Positions 16,571 through 24,669 of a stretch of DNA of 42,886 bases are shown piece by piece. The stretch lies in NCBI GenBank assembly GCA_024278345.1, contig JAJRTK010000503.1, forward strand, positions 1 to 42,886. The letters are read 5' to 3'. Below the pieces are notes generated by a model. It was not told the DNA's origin. It ran no database searches and saw only the letters and a list, made by a program, of their open reading frames with translations. Every line of letters starts with the position of its first letter. Within the stretch, counting starts at the first letter, position 1. This DNA comes from a bacterium (GTDB lineage Bacteria > CSSED10-310 > JAJRTK01). A program made the position numbers and the translations under genes.

Positions 16571-18856
16571 ATGGAATTAGAACTCGACAGCTTGGCAGCG
16601 ACTCCTAGTCAGGAGGGCTTTCGCCGGTACTGGCGAGGCATTGCGATCCGAATGTTGGAGGAGTTCCTTGTCGCTGTCGTGGCCCTGCTGGTGGTGGTGT
16701 CGCTCCTTCTTCCCGGAGATGGTTTGTCGAGGGTCATGGAAATCCTTGTGGAACCGTTTCTTCCTGTGACCGCCTTGCTCTTGCTCTCCTATTCATTTCT
16801 CGTCCATCGATTGGCCGGCCCCGTAAGAAGGCTGATGGAGCGTTTCTGTGAAGGGAATCTGGAGGAAAACGAGATTTCCTCTGGTTTTACCCTCTGCAGC
16901 GAGCTCCCAAGGCGGATTTTCGTAGCGGGCGTGGTTTTTTGGATGATTGGAACATTCATCACCAGTTGGCTGGTGTTGGAGCGATATGGTTTTTCGTCTG
17001 CTTTGCCGACGACCGTGGGTGGGATTATCGCCCTGTTGACCCTGAATCTCGTCTCCTTTCACCGGAACAAAGATGCCATGGTCCCCGTTGTGCGGTTGCT
17101 TGCTCGGAAACTGAGAAAAGGGCGGCCTATACCCAGTTTTGTGGGAAGCGAGTTTCACCAACAATTGCAGTTTATTCTCCTGGTGTTCGGAGCTGTGGTC
17201 ACGCTTTTGGGTACCGCCATCGTTTTGCTTCAGCTCAACCAGTTTGAGGTTCTCAGCACCATGCCCGTGGGAACCCAGTCTTTTCGAGATTATGCTTTGA
17301 AGGCGATTGTGGGGTTGGGCTTTATCAGTCTTCTGCTTGGAGGGATCTTTGGGAGGCTGCTGGTGGGAGAGCTGAAGCGAAATGTCCGGCCGTTACTGGA
17401 ACAGGCAAACAGACTGGAAACCGGAGATTTCAGATGTGATTTTTTGCCCGTGGCATCTCGCGACCTAGGTCACCTTGCCAGCTCACTGAGGCATTTTTCT
17501 TTGCACCTAGGAGAGCTTTTCGAATGGTCCCGCGAGGCGCTTGAAGAGGTGAGGCGTACTTCTCAATCCGCATCCCTGGCGATAACTCGTTCGACGCGGT
17601 GCGCCGAGACACAGGAGAAGTTGGCAAAAACTTCTCGTGCTGAATTTCGGCAGTTGGTTGTCTATGTCGATGAAAGCCGTTCAGTAGTCAATGGGTGTGA
17701 AAAGCGCTTCGAGCAGCATGCAGAGAGGATCTCGCAAATATCGAGGCTCGTGGACAGCGTTTCGCCGTGGCTTGATGCCATGGCCTTGGCCACGGAGCGG
17801 TTGTCCAGCCAGTGCAGCGAATCCCATCAATCGTTGGTTTCTCTGAACCGGCATACTGAGGAGCTGCTCACTCGATCAGTCAAGAGCTCCCGACAGATCC
17901 TGGAGCTTTCAGATTTGGTGCTCAGGGCACAAGGGACAGCCGGCGAGTCGGCAAGCGTTAGCCAGAATGTCTTGTCCAGTGCCAAGGAAGGGATGATGGG
18001 GCTTCGAAGCCGCCTCGAAGGACTCATGTCAATCCAGGAAAGCATTTCTTGGGCTTCACAGTCCATCGGTGGGTTGGGCGAGCGGTCCCAGGAAATCGGC
18101 AACATCTTAGGGGTGATTACATCGATTGCTAAACAGACCAACATGCTTTCCCTCAATGCCTCGATCATCGCTTCCCAAGCAGGCGAGCATGGCCCAGGTT
18201 TCACCATTATCGCCGAAGAAATAAGGGCGCTGGCGGAGAAAACCTCCTCCTACACGGAAATGGTTCACGAGATCGTGAGCTCCATCGTGTCTGGAACCGA
18301 AAAAGCCATCGAGGCCATGATGGTCTGCTTTGAGCGCTTGAGTGCGGAGATGGAATCGTCTCGAACGACCGAGCGTTTGTTGGAAGCGATTGCGGCGGAT
18401 ACGAATCAGCTTCAGGCCTTGAGTGGAAATTCCATCGAGCTGGTTCGGCGAGAGCTCGAAGTCAGCGGACTTGTCAGTGAGCGAAATGAAAATTTCTACA
18501 AAGACTTGTCAGAGGTTGCCAAGAGTCTTAACGACGAGCGTGCACGCCACCAGAGCCTACTGGAGAGCATCCTGGACATTTCGGAGCTACTTCGGGGGTT
18601 TCGCTCGACCGTGGGAGAACACAACCGACATCATGCCACCTCAAGTCTCGAGCTTGGCGAGATTCGAGATTACCTGCAACGGCTAAAATCGGAATTGGGA
18701 ACCTCTCGGCCAGGTCTCGATACCTGTCTTACAAAACTCGATCAGCTCGATGAAAGCGCTAGAGAAACCAGAGAGATTTCGCTGACGGTTCGTGGAGCAC
18801 TGGATCAAGTGACTCGCCGGGTGGATGAGATCAGCGAAAGGCTCGGCCAATTCTAG
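16571..18856 (+). CDS. Methyl-accepting chemotaxis-type transducer without a periplasmic sensor
   Basis: 761 residues from ATG 16571. Six membrane segments lie at about 30-48, 62-79, 115-136, 145-164, 199-222 and 243-265, with only short loops; there is thus no classic periplasmic ligand domain. A HAMP-like stretch follows (262-320), then a long coiled-coil cytoplasmic region. The signalling tip is at about 520-555 (IAKQTNMLSLNAS, AGEHGPGF, IAEEIRALAEK). Compared with Tsr, the tip has isoleucine where E385 and glutamine where R388 would be. By family it would control a CheA-type kinase; no cheA or cheW is in the window. The neighbour upstream is a small exported protein and downstream a radical SAM gene. 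The membrane region might sense membrane state or a partner protein. Confidence 0.87.
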   Translation: MELELDSLAATPSQEGFRRYWRGIAIRMLEEFLVAVVALLVVVSLLLPGDGLSRVMEILVEPFLPVTALLLLSYSFLVHRLAGPVRRLMERFCEGNLEENEISSGFTLCSELPRRIFVAGVVFWMIGTFITSWLVLERYGFSSALPTTVGGIIALLTLNLVSFHRNKDAMVPVVRLLARKLRKGRPIPSFVGSEFHQQLQFILLVFGAVVTLLGTAIVLLQLNQFEVLSTMPVGTQSFRDYALKAIVGLGFISLLLGGIFGRLLVGELKRNVRPLLEQANRLETGDFRCDFLPVASRDLGHLASSLRHFSLHLGELFEWSREALEEVRRTSQSASLAITRSTRCAETQEKLAKTSRAEFRQLVVYVDESRSVVNGCEKRFEQHAERISQISRLVDSVSPWLDAMALATERLSSQCSESHQSLVSLNRHTEELLTRSVKSSRQILELSDLVLRAQGTAGESASVSQNVLSSAKEGMMGLRSRLEGLMSIQESISWASQSIGGLGERSQEIGNILGVITSIAKQTNMLSLNASIIASQAGEHGPGFTIIAEEIRALAEKTSSYTEMVHEIVSSIVSGTEKAIEAMMVCFERLSAEMESSRTTERLLEAIAADTNQLQALSGNSIELVRRELEVSGLVSERNENFYKDLSEVAKSLNDERARHQSLLESILDISELLRGFRSTVGEHNRHHATSSLELGEIRDYLQRLKSELGTSRPGLDTCLTKLDQLDESARETREISLTVRGALDQVTRRVDEISERLGQF

Positions 18857-19029
18857 TGTTGCATTGCGCTTGAAACTGAGCCGCGGGAAGCCTTTGTCAA
18901 GGTCACGGCCCATTGGCTGAGTGTCAATCGGAACGCAAAGGATTTTCTTCGGTCCCCGCCGGCCCCGCCGGAGCAGTAAATCGACTGATCTTTACGGGCA
19001 TGGCGCACCGTTAGTCTTGGGGAATCGGA

Positions 19030-20901
19030 ATGCTTGAACTGCACATGGCCGAACTTGGGCCCCAAAACGAACAGGTCTATGCGAACTTTGAGCTCAATTT
19101 GGCTGAAACCCGGACCCGGAAGACTCTCCTGGTGTCCCGTCCGATTCATATCCAAATCGAAACGACGACCCGGTGCAACTTGGGGTGTATACAGTGCGGA
19201 CTTCACTCCTACGCCCTAAAAAATCGGGACTTGGACGTTGAGGTTTTGCTGGACCTTGCCAAGAAGCTTTTTCCAACAGCGGGCTCGGTGGTTTTTTCCG
19301 ATACAGGAGAAGCTCTGATGTACAGTTGGCTCGACACTGTATTCGAGCTCGTTCGCCAATATAAGATCCCCGTTGCCGGCTTCTTCACCAATGGGACTCT
19401 GCTCGATGATAAAGCTGTGGCCGCGATTCTGGCTTCAGGGATGGCGTTCGTCAATGTTTCCATCGACGGCGCGACTCCAGAAACTTACGAGAGAATTCGC
19501 CTCGGCGCCCGATTTTCCGAGGTGATGGGCAACCTTCGGCGGCTCACCGATCAACGGCGGAAAAAGGGATCGAGGTTCCCCATTGTTCAAGTCAATTTCG
19601 TCGGGATGCGAGAGAATATCGAGGAGTTTCCGCGCCTGGTGGAGATGGTCGCTGATGCTGGAGCGGAACGGGTGGTTTGCTCCAATTTGGTTCCCTATAC
19701 CTACGAGCTGCAGGAGCGGTCTTTGGTTCATCAATCGGAAGTGACGGCGCGGGTGCGGCGCAGGGCACTTGAGATCGGTGAGGCGCTGGATGTCTATGTA
19801 GGTTTTCCGGAACCAGGTCTCCCGGCGATGAAGCGATCGAGTCATGGTACCAAACCCCAGATTTTCGACCCAGGTGCGAGGCTGTCACCGTCACACGCAG
19901 TGGCTTCTCTTGAGGTGAACGAAGTACCTGATCATGCGATCAGGGCCGAGTTTTTGCAGCTCCACGTGCTCGTCAAGAATCTTTCTCAGACCTTGTTTCG
20001 CGGGACAGGAGACCCAGTCTTGGGGCGGGTTGCTCTGAGTTACCACTGGGAGGATGAGCAAGGTGAGACCGTGGTTTTCGATGGGCTTCGGTCCGAGTTG
20101 GGTGGAGACCTGGAAGCGGGTGAATCGAAACGGGTTCTTTGCACTGTGAGGACCCCGGAAAAAGCAGGCAACTACAGGCTCGTACTCGATTTGGTTCGAG
20201 AGGGCGTGCGCTGGTTTGGAGACCTTTGCCAGCGACCGGTTAGCCAAATGGAGATTGCCGAGGCGTTCGCTCTCAATTATTTTCCCCCTCCATTGGGGCG
20301 GTGCGAGTATCCGTGGAAATATTTTACCGTCAAAGTGAGCGGTGACATCTATCCCTGCTGCTGGTTGTCGAAGAGCTTGGGTAACGTAAGGGAACAAAGC
20401 ATCGAGGAAATCTGGAATGGCGAGCGTTTTCAGCGATTGAGGGCGAGCATCTGTGACGGGAGTTATTCCGTTTGCCGCGGAGCACATTGCCCCTATTCGA
20501 GCTTGACCCCCCCCGATGCTTTTCGGATGGAGTTCGAGCCCCAGGAGGTGTTGGACAAAATGCTCTTGGGGAGGGAATCCCGGCTGGAGGTTCGCGTCTG
20601 GAATCGGTCTCCCTTCGTGTATCGAGCCTTCGGAGATGACTTTGACGGAGCCGTGCGCCTTGCCTACCATTGGCGGAGCCAGAAAGGCAAAACCCTGGTT
20701 TTCGACGGCCTGCGTACGCCCTTGCCGCACGACCTCGAACCCGGAGGCGCTGCGACGGTAAGCATGAGAATCGCTCCGCCTGCCAGAGCAGGGAAACATA
20801 GGCTCCTATTGGATGCTGTCATTGAGGGGGCCACTTGGTTTAGCCAAGCGGGCATGAAACCCGTGGAGCTTGAGGTAGACGTTCGTTGCTCAACCGCCTG
20901 A
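19030..20901 (+). CDS. Radical SAM/SPASM protein with two Ig-like domains
   Basis: 623 residues, ATG 19030 with GGGGAA upstream. The radical SAM barrel occupies about 35-260, with a canonical CX3CX2C cluster motif (C49, C53, C56 in TRCNLGCIQCG), FSDTGEAL, FFTNGTLL and VSIDGATPE. An Ig-like beta domain (about 295-405) is placed between barrel and SPASM. The SPASM part follows (about 418-490: CEYPW, VSGDIYPCCW, SIEEIWNGE, and late CRGAHC). A second Ig-like domain ends the protein (about 505-620). The two Ig domains are alike: both have SYHW or AYHW, VFDGLR, and a closing LVLDLVREGVRWF or LLLDAVIEGATWF. Such proteins modify peptides or other substrates with SAM-derived radicals. No precursor peptide is certain, though a repeated sequence lies immediately downstream. 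Confidence 0.87.
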   Translation: MLELHMAELGPQNEQVYANFELNLAETRTRKTLLVSRPIHIQIETTTRCNLGCIQCGLHSYALKNRDLDVEVLLDLAKKLFPTAGSVVFSDTGEALMYSWLDTVFELVRQYKIPVAGFFTNGTLLDDKAVAAILASGMAFVNVSIDGATPETYERIRLGARFSEVMGNLRRLTDQRRKKGSRFPIVQVNFVGMRENIEEFPRLVEMVADAGAERVVCSNLVPYTYELQERSLVHQSEVTARVRRRALEIGEALDVYVGFPEPGLPAMKRSSHGTKPQIFDPGARLSPSHAVASLEVNEVPDHAIRAEFLQLHVLVKNLSQTLFRGTGDPVLGRVALSYHWEDEQGETVVFDGLRSELGGDLEAGESKRVLCTVRTPEKAGNYRLVLDLVREGVRWFGDLCQRPVSQMEIAEAFALNYFPPPLGRCEYPWKYFTVKVSGDIYPCCWLSKSLGNVREQSIEEIWNGERFQRLRASICDGSYSVCRGAHCPYSSLTPPDAFRMEFEPQEVLDKMLLGRESRLEVRVWNRSPFVYRAFGDDFDGAVRLAYHWRSQKGKTLVFDGLRTPLPHDLEPGGAATVSMRIAPPARAGKHRLLLDAVIEGATWFSQAGMKPVELEVDVRCSTA

Positions 20902-21087
20902 TGCTCATCCCGGATATCTTCTCACGGACTCCCCCGGTACCTGAGCCGTTGTCTCCACCCGCATCCTCGTCGGGCGGAGCCGTGACGTTCAACGGCCTGA
21001 TGCTCATCCCGGATATCTTCTCACGGACTCCCCCGGCGCCTGAGCCGTTGTCTCCACCCGCATCCTCGTCGGGCGGAGCCGTGACGT
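20890..21087. repeat. 99-bp tandem direct repeat, two copies
   Basis: Copy 1 is 20890-20988 and copy 2 is 20989-21087. They differ at three positions only (20895/20994 and the pair at 20938-20939/21037-21038). The period is a multiple of three, and the sequence is open in the frame starting with ATG 20901-20903 on plus (a peptide with LIPDIFSRTPP and SPPASSSGGAVT, repeated every 33 residues). It is also open on minus. The first copy overlaps the last codons of the radical SAM gene. Confidence 0.9.
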
Positions 21088-21326
21088 AGTGCATGGCTAG
21101 CTGTGACTGACCTTCGCCGCAACTGTTGGCGAAGCTCCCGGTTGACGAGGCCCATTTGAAGTCTTAATGTCTTTAGTAGGGTGAGATGCAGGGAACAGCG
21201 GTTTGCTGCGGCGCAGCGTGGTTTGGTTTTTCCACGCCATTGAGTTGGAGAATCCAACGGTGGCGTATTTACTGGTTTCAGTCGGTTGGGGACAGTCTGT
21301 TGACACGCTTTCTGTCGGGTCCGGAA
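20902..21326. other. Spacer between radical SAM gene and receiver gene
   Basis: 425 bp. The left half is the 99-bp tandem repeat. The right half holds two small hairpins: CTTCGCC (21112-21118) with GGCGAAG (21128-21134), and a six-bp GTTGGA/TCCAAC dyad near 21245-21259. I see no confident gene. The open frame leading into the receiver gene from 21186 has no ribosome site or family match. Confidence 0.55.
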
Positions 21327-21758
21327 ATGAACCTCTTTCCTGTTTCCAGCAACTCGGCTAGATTGTGTTTCCCTGATCGCCTGTCCATCCTTGTGGTGGA
21401 CGATGAAAAAAACGTTCGGGAAGGGCTGGCAAAAGTCCTGGAGTACAAGGGATACCGAACGGCTGTGGCTCCGGGTGCATCGACGGCGTTAGAGATTTTG
21501 GGAGACCGGCGCTTCGATGCCGTGATCACGGATCTGCGGATGCCCGAACTGGATGGCCTGGCCTTCCTGCAAAAGGCCAAGGAAGAATGGCCCGAACTGC
21601 ATTTCATTCTTATGACGGCCTATGGCGAGATCCGGAGCTACCTGGACGCACGTCAGTATGGGGCTGTGGAGTATTTTAATAAACCGGTGAGAATCGACGA
21701 GCTCATCGCGGTTCTCAGCAGGTTGAGACCTGGAAAGACAAGGACGCTCAGGCGTTGA
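21327..21758 (+). CDS. Stand-alone receiver (CheY-like) response regulator
   Basis: 143 residues from ATG 21327; the frame is open to 21186, but the upstream part is not conserved-looking. The receiver fold is complete: acidic pair D25-D26, phospho-acceptor D69 (VITDLRMPELDG), T97 (ILMTAYG) and K119 (NKPV). There is no output domain. The protein would be phosphorylated by a histidine kinase, likely a CheA-type one given the MCP-type gene 80 bp downstream on the same strand. It ends in a short basic tail (RPGKTRTLRR). No kinase is present here, so the partner must be elsewhere. Confidence 0.92.
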   Translation: MNLFPVSSNSARLCFPDRLSILVVDDEKNVREGLAKVLEYKGYRTAVAPGASTALEILGDRRFDAVITDLRMPELDGLAFLQKAKEEWPELHFILMTAYGEIRSYLDARQYGAVEYFNKPVRIDELIAVLSRLRPGKTRTLRR

Positions 21759-21838
21759 GACCTTCTTTTGACTCGCGATGCCGCCCCGCCACTGATGCTA
21801 TTCTCCCTGGTACCTGTTGACTGGAACTTCCACGAGTT

Positions 21839-24040
21839 ATGCGGAAAGCCGGATCATTTCATCGAGGTGTGCGATTTCGCGAAGGGTTGAGCTGGCGTTT
21901 GAGCTTCGTCATGGCGTTGTCGATGCTCTGCATTCTGGGGATCCTGCTGCTGACCCTGTGGTATGTGGCTCGTTCCTTTCTTCTCCAGCAGTTTGAGCTC
22001 GAAGGTCGTTTCTTGGTCAAAACCACTGCTCTACGGCTTTCCCCCCCGGGGCAAGAACGTTCCGTCCTCAAAGGAGAGTTCCTCGTGCCCTGGGTGGAGG
22101 AGTTGGTCAGGGGACTCAACGCACGGCTCCGTTGGGTCCAGATTTATGATGACCAGGCGAGGCCATTGCTTTCCACTGTTGTGGGCGGTAAAGCTGTTCG
22201 TTCTGTTGCGGAGCGGTTACACCAAAAAGGGACGAGCATCGATTCCTCTGATGACCCCAACGTCGTGGTTTTCAGTGTGGCCGTGCCCCGATCCATGCAT
22301 ACGGCCACGGGGGTTCAAAAGAAGAACCTGGCGCTCGTGGAGCTGGCCCTGTCAAAAGAGGCGATATTCAAGCAGCTTTCTAAGATCGCCGGTTCTCTTT
22401 TCATCCTGGGATCTCTGTTGATTCTGTTCGCCATGTTGGCGACGAGTTTTACCGTCAATCTCCTGTTATTACCGGTTCAGGAGTTATCTACAGCCCTTGG
22501 CAGGGCGGCTCGCGGGGATTTCATGATGCGGCCCGTCACCACGAGTCGGACCGAGTTAGGAAACCTCGTCCAGGCGTTCAACAGGATGGCGGCAGCGACA
22601 CGCGAGCGCTTGGAGAGCATCCGGAAGAGCGGTCGGGCAACCGTTGAGCGTGCTCGGGAGCTGTCCATGGCGGCGGCGGGGCTCCAAAAAAGACGCGCCC
22701 TGAGCCTCGAGGAGCTAGGCAAGCTCAAGGAACAAACCGCGACACTGCTTCTCCAAACCGAAGAAGCCCAGAAATCTTTTTCTTCGGCTGAACCTGAGCT
22801 TCGGATGAGCCAAGCGGCGTTGACGACACTTGGGAGTCATCTCCAGGAAGTCCGGCGGCAACAAGAAAGTCTACGGTTGGGCACAGACTCTACGGCTGCT
22901 TTGGTAGAGCAACTCACGGGAAGTATCGAAGGCGTCGCGCTGGGCGTTTCACGGATATCATCCGCACTTGACGAATCATCCACGAACCTCACTGAGCTCT
23001 TTCCCTTGTCTCAAAAACTTGAAGCTGCCTGGGAGGAGTCTTCCGGGCTCAACTTGAAGGTTGAGCGGATGATTGGACAAGGGCTCTTGGCGATTCAAGA
23101 GAGTGCAAGGGGGCTCGATGGAGTTCATCGAACGGTGGAGCGTTCGGCCCGGTTCGTCCAAGCATTGGGCGCCCGTTCCCAAGAGATCGAAGAGATTCTG
23201 AACGTCGTGGATGACGTGGCGGCGCAGACCCACCTACTGGCGCTCAATGCGGCGATTCTCGCGGCTCAGACCGGAGAACAGGGAAAACAGTTTGCCGGAG
23301 TCGTGGAGGAGATCCGTGGCCTGGCGGAGCGTGCGACAGCCTCGACCAAAGAGATCGCGGGACTCCTGCAATCGCTTCGGCGGGAAAGTGCCGAGGCCGG
23401 AGACGCACTGGGAGAGGGTCTCAGGATCCTCGACGATGGGTCGCGGAGAAGCTCTTATACGGCCAATGCCATGGAGTCTATTGCCGCGAGGACCGAGGAG
23501 GGCCGAACCCTTTCCCGATCCATGATGGCAACTGCTCAAAAGGGATCGCAAATTGCCAAGAAACTTTTCCTGGAGGTCGAAACTGCCAAAAATGGTCTTC
23601 GGAAGGTCCAGACAGCTCGCCAGGCTCAATCCGAGACATCGGTTCAACTTCAAGGTGTTGCAACGGAGCTTCGGCGCAGCGTCGAACAACTTGCCGAGCG
23701 TGTTGGCCACCAACTGGGGATGAGGGAGGAACTTGGAGAAACACTGGAGAGGATTCAAACGCGTCTGGTGCGGGCGATCCAGTCAGCGAGAAACGCGAAT
23801 GTCGAAGCTTTGGGCTTGGTTTCGGAGCTCGAACAGCTCTTTGACCTCTCCCTTGATTCGATTCAATTGTCGCGGGGAGTCGATTCGCTCAGAGCTCGGT
23901 TCGAGGACGACGCCGAGGCTCTCTCCCGGGCGCTGGGTGATATGCTCAAAGGAGCCAGAAATGGCCAGAGTATGGACGATTCCCCCATGGTGGCGGCGGG
24001 GAGTGCGCCCCGCGCATCGACCGCTGAGCAGGGACAATGA
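21839..24040 (+). CDS. Methyl-accepting chemotaxis-type transducer with HAMP domain
   Basis: 733 residues from ATG 21839. Classic layout: first membrane segment about 20-42, periplasmic domain about 43-178 (small, with RWVQIYDDQARPL as in double-Cache-like or dCache-poor sensors), second membrane segment about 180-205, and HAMP about 206-260 (LLPVQELSTALGRAARGDF). A long coiled coil follows, with the signalling tip at about 462-500 (VAAQTHLLALNAAILAAQ, then GEQGKQF and EIRGLAERA). As in the MCP-type gene at 16571, the usual glutamate and arginine of the tip are replaced (leucine and glutamine). It forms a unit with the receiver gene upstream; its stop overlaps the ATG of the next gene by four bases (ATGA). 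Confidence 0.9.
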   Translation: MRKAGSFHRGVRFREGLSWRLSFVMALSMLCILGILLLTLWYVARSFLLQQFELEGRFLVKTTALRLSPPGQERSVLKGEFLVPWVEELVRGLNARLRWVQIYDDQARPLLSTVVGGKAVRSVAERLHQKGTSIDSSDDPNVVVFSVAVPRSMHTATGVQKKNLALVELALSKEAIFKQLSKIAGSLFILGSLLILFAMLATSFTVNLLLLPVQELSTALGRAARGDFMMRPVTTSRTELGNLVQAFNRMAAATRERLESIRKSGRATVERARELSMAAAGLQKRRALSLEELGKLKEQTATLLLQTEEAQKSFSSAEPELRMSQAALTTLGSHLQEVRRQQESLRLGTDSTAALVEQLTGSIEGVALGVSRISSALDESSTNLTELFPLSQKLEAAWEESSGLNLKVERMIGQGLLAIQESARGLDGVHRTVERSARFVQALGARSQEIEEILNVVDDVAAQTHLLALNAAILAAQTGEQGKQFAGVVEEIRGLAERATASTKEIAGLLQSLRRESAEAGDALGEGLRILDDGSRRSSYTANAMESIAARTEEGRTLSRSMMATAQKGSQIAKKLFLEVETAKNGLRKVQTARQAQSETSVQLQGVATELRRSVEQLAERVGHQLGMREELGETLERIQTRLVRAIQSARNANVEALGLVSELEQLFDLSLDSIQLSRGVDSLRARFEDDAEALSRALGDMLKGARNGQSMDDSPMVAAGSAPRASTAEQGQ

Positions 24041-24669
24041 AAACTCGCCGAGAGGCGAAGGATCGCCGAAGGCAGCCGCACGCTCAGTGGGGTGTTCTAT
24101 TTGGGGGATTCTTTGTCTTTATGGTGGTGGCGGGCCTGTTCACACGGCCGGGGCGGAAAATCGCACGCGCTCTCCGGTTTGGCGTGGTCAAGCTTCTTGA
24201 TACCCCTCCGCCCCCAGCTCGAAAACAGGCTGGCGCAACGGAGTCTACGAGATGGGCTCCCTTGGCCGAAGCCGACAGAGAATCCGCGAGGCTTGCCTTC
24301 TCTGGTGGCCCCGTCCTTCGGACTACCTCCGTTCAGGCCGATTCCCTGCTTCGCCAGTTCCGCGGGGAAGAAGATCCGGCGCTTTTGGAGATCCTGGCCA
24401 GGCGGATCGAGGAATTGGCTTCCAATTTGGGTGAGAGGGAGCGCGGGCGTGTGCTGGAGATGCTGGAGGATCTTCGCTTCGTCAAGCTGGACGAGTCGGT
24501 TCGAAAGCTGGCGGATTCCGGGGAGATCGAGGCTGCCGCAAACCTCCTGGATCGATACACCGAGTCGAGCCTCAGCGATGGCTGGAAGGCTAGTTTGAAA
24601 GATCTTCGGAATTACGTTTCTTCCAAGGCTTCGGCAGCGCTTCCCGGTCTTCGGCACGAGATTCGATAG
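24037..24669 (+). CDS. Single-span membrane protein of unknown function
   Basis: 210 residues. The start ATG overlaps the transducer stop by four bases, so translation is likely coupled. A basic cytoplasmic N-terminus (MKTRREAKDRRR) precedes one membrane segment (about 20-36), then a proline-rich linker (LDTPPPPARK) and a helical domain with DPALLEILARRIEELASNLG. No family is recognised. Orientation by the positive-inside rule puts the helical domain in the periplasm, but a cytoplasmic placement is not excluded. The last 80 bp overlap the 3' end of the convergent glycosyltransferase-like gene. Context points to an accessory of the chemotaxis-type receptor. Confidence 0.75.
   Translation: MKTRREAKDRRRQPHAQWGVLFGGFFVFMVVAGLFTRPGRKIARALRFGVVKLLDTPPPPARKQAGATESTRWAPLAEADRESARLAFSGGPVLRTTSVQADSLLRQFRGEEDPALLEILARRIEELASNLGERERGRVLEMLEDLRFVKLDESVRKLADSGEIEAAANLLDRYTESSLSDGWKASLKDLRNYVSSKASAALPGLRHEIR

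Noticed and set aside
21300-21328. TTGACA promoter for the receiver gene
   Set aside because: The -10 position would fall on the start codon itself.
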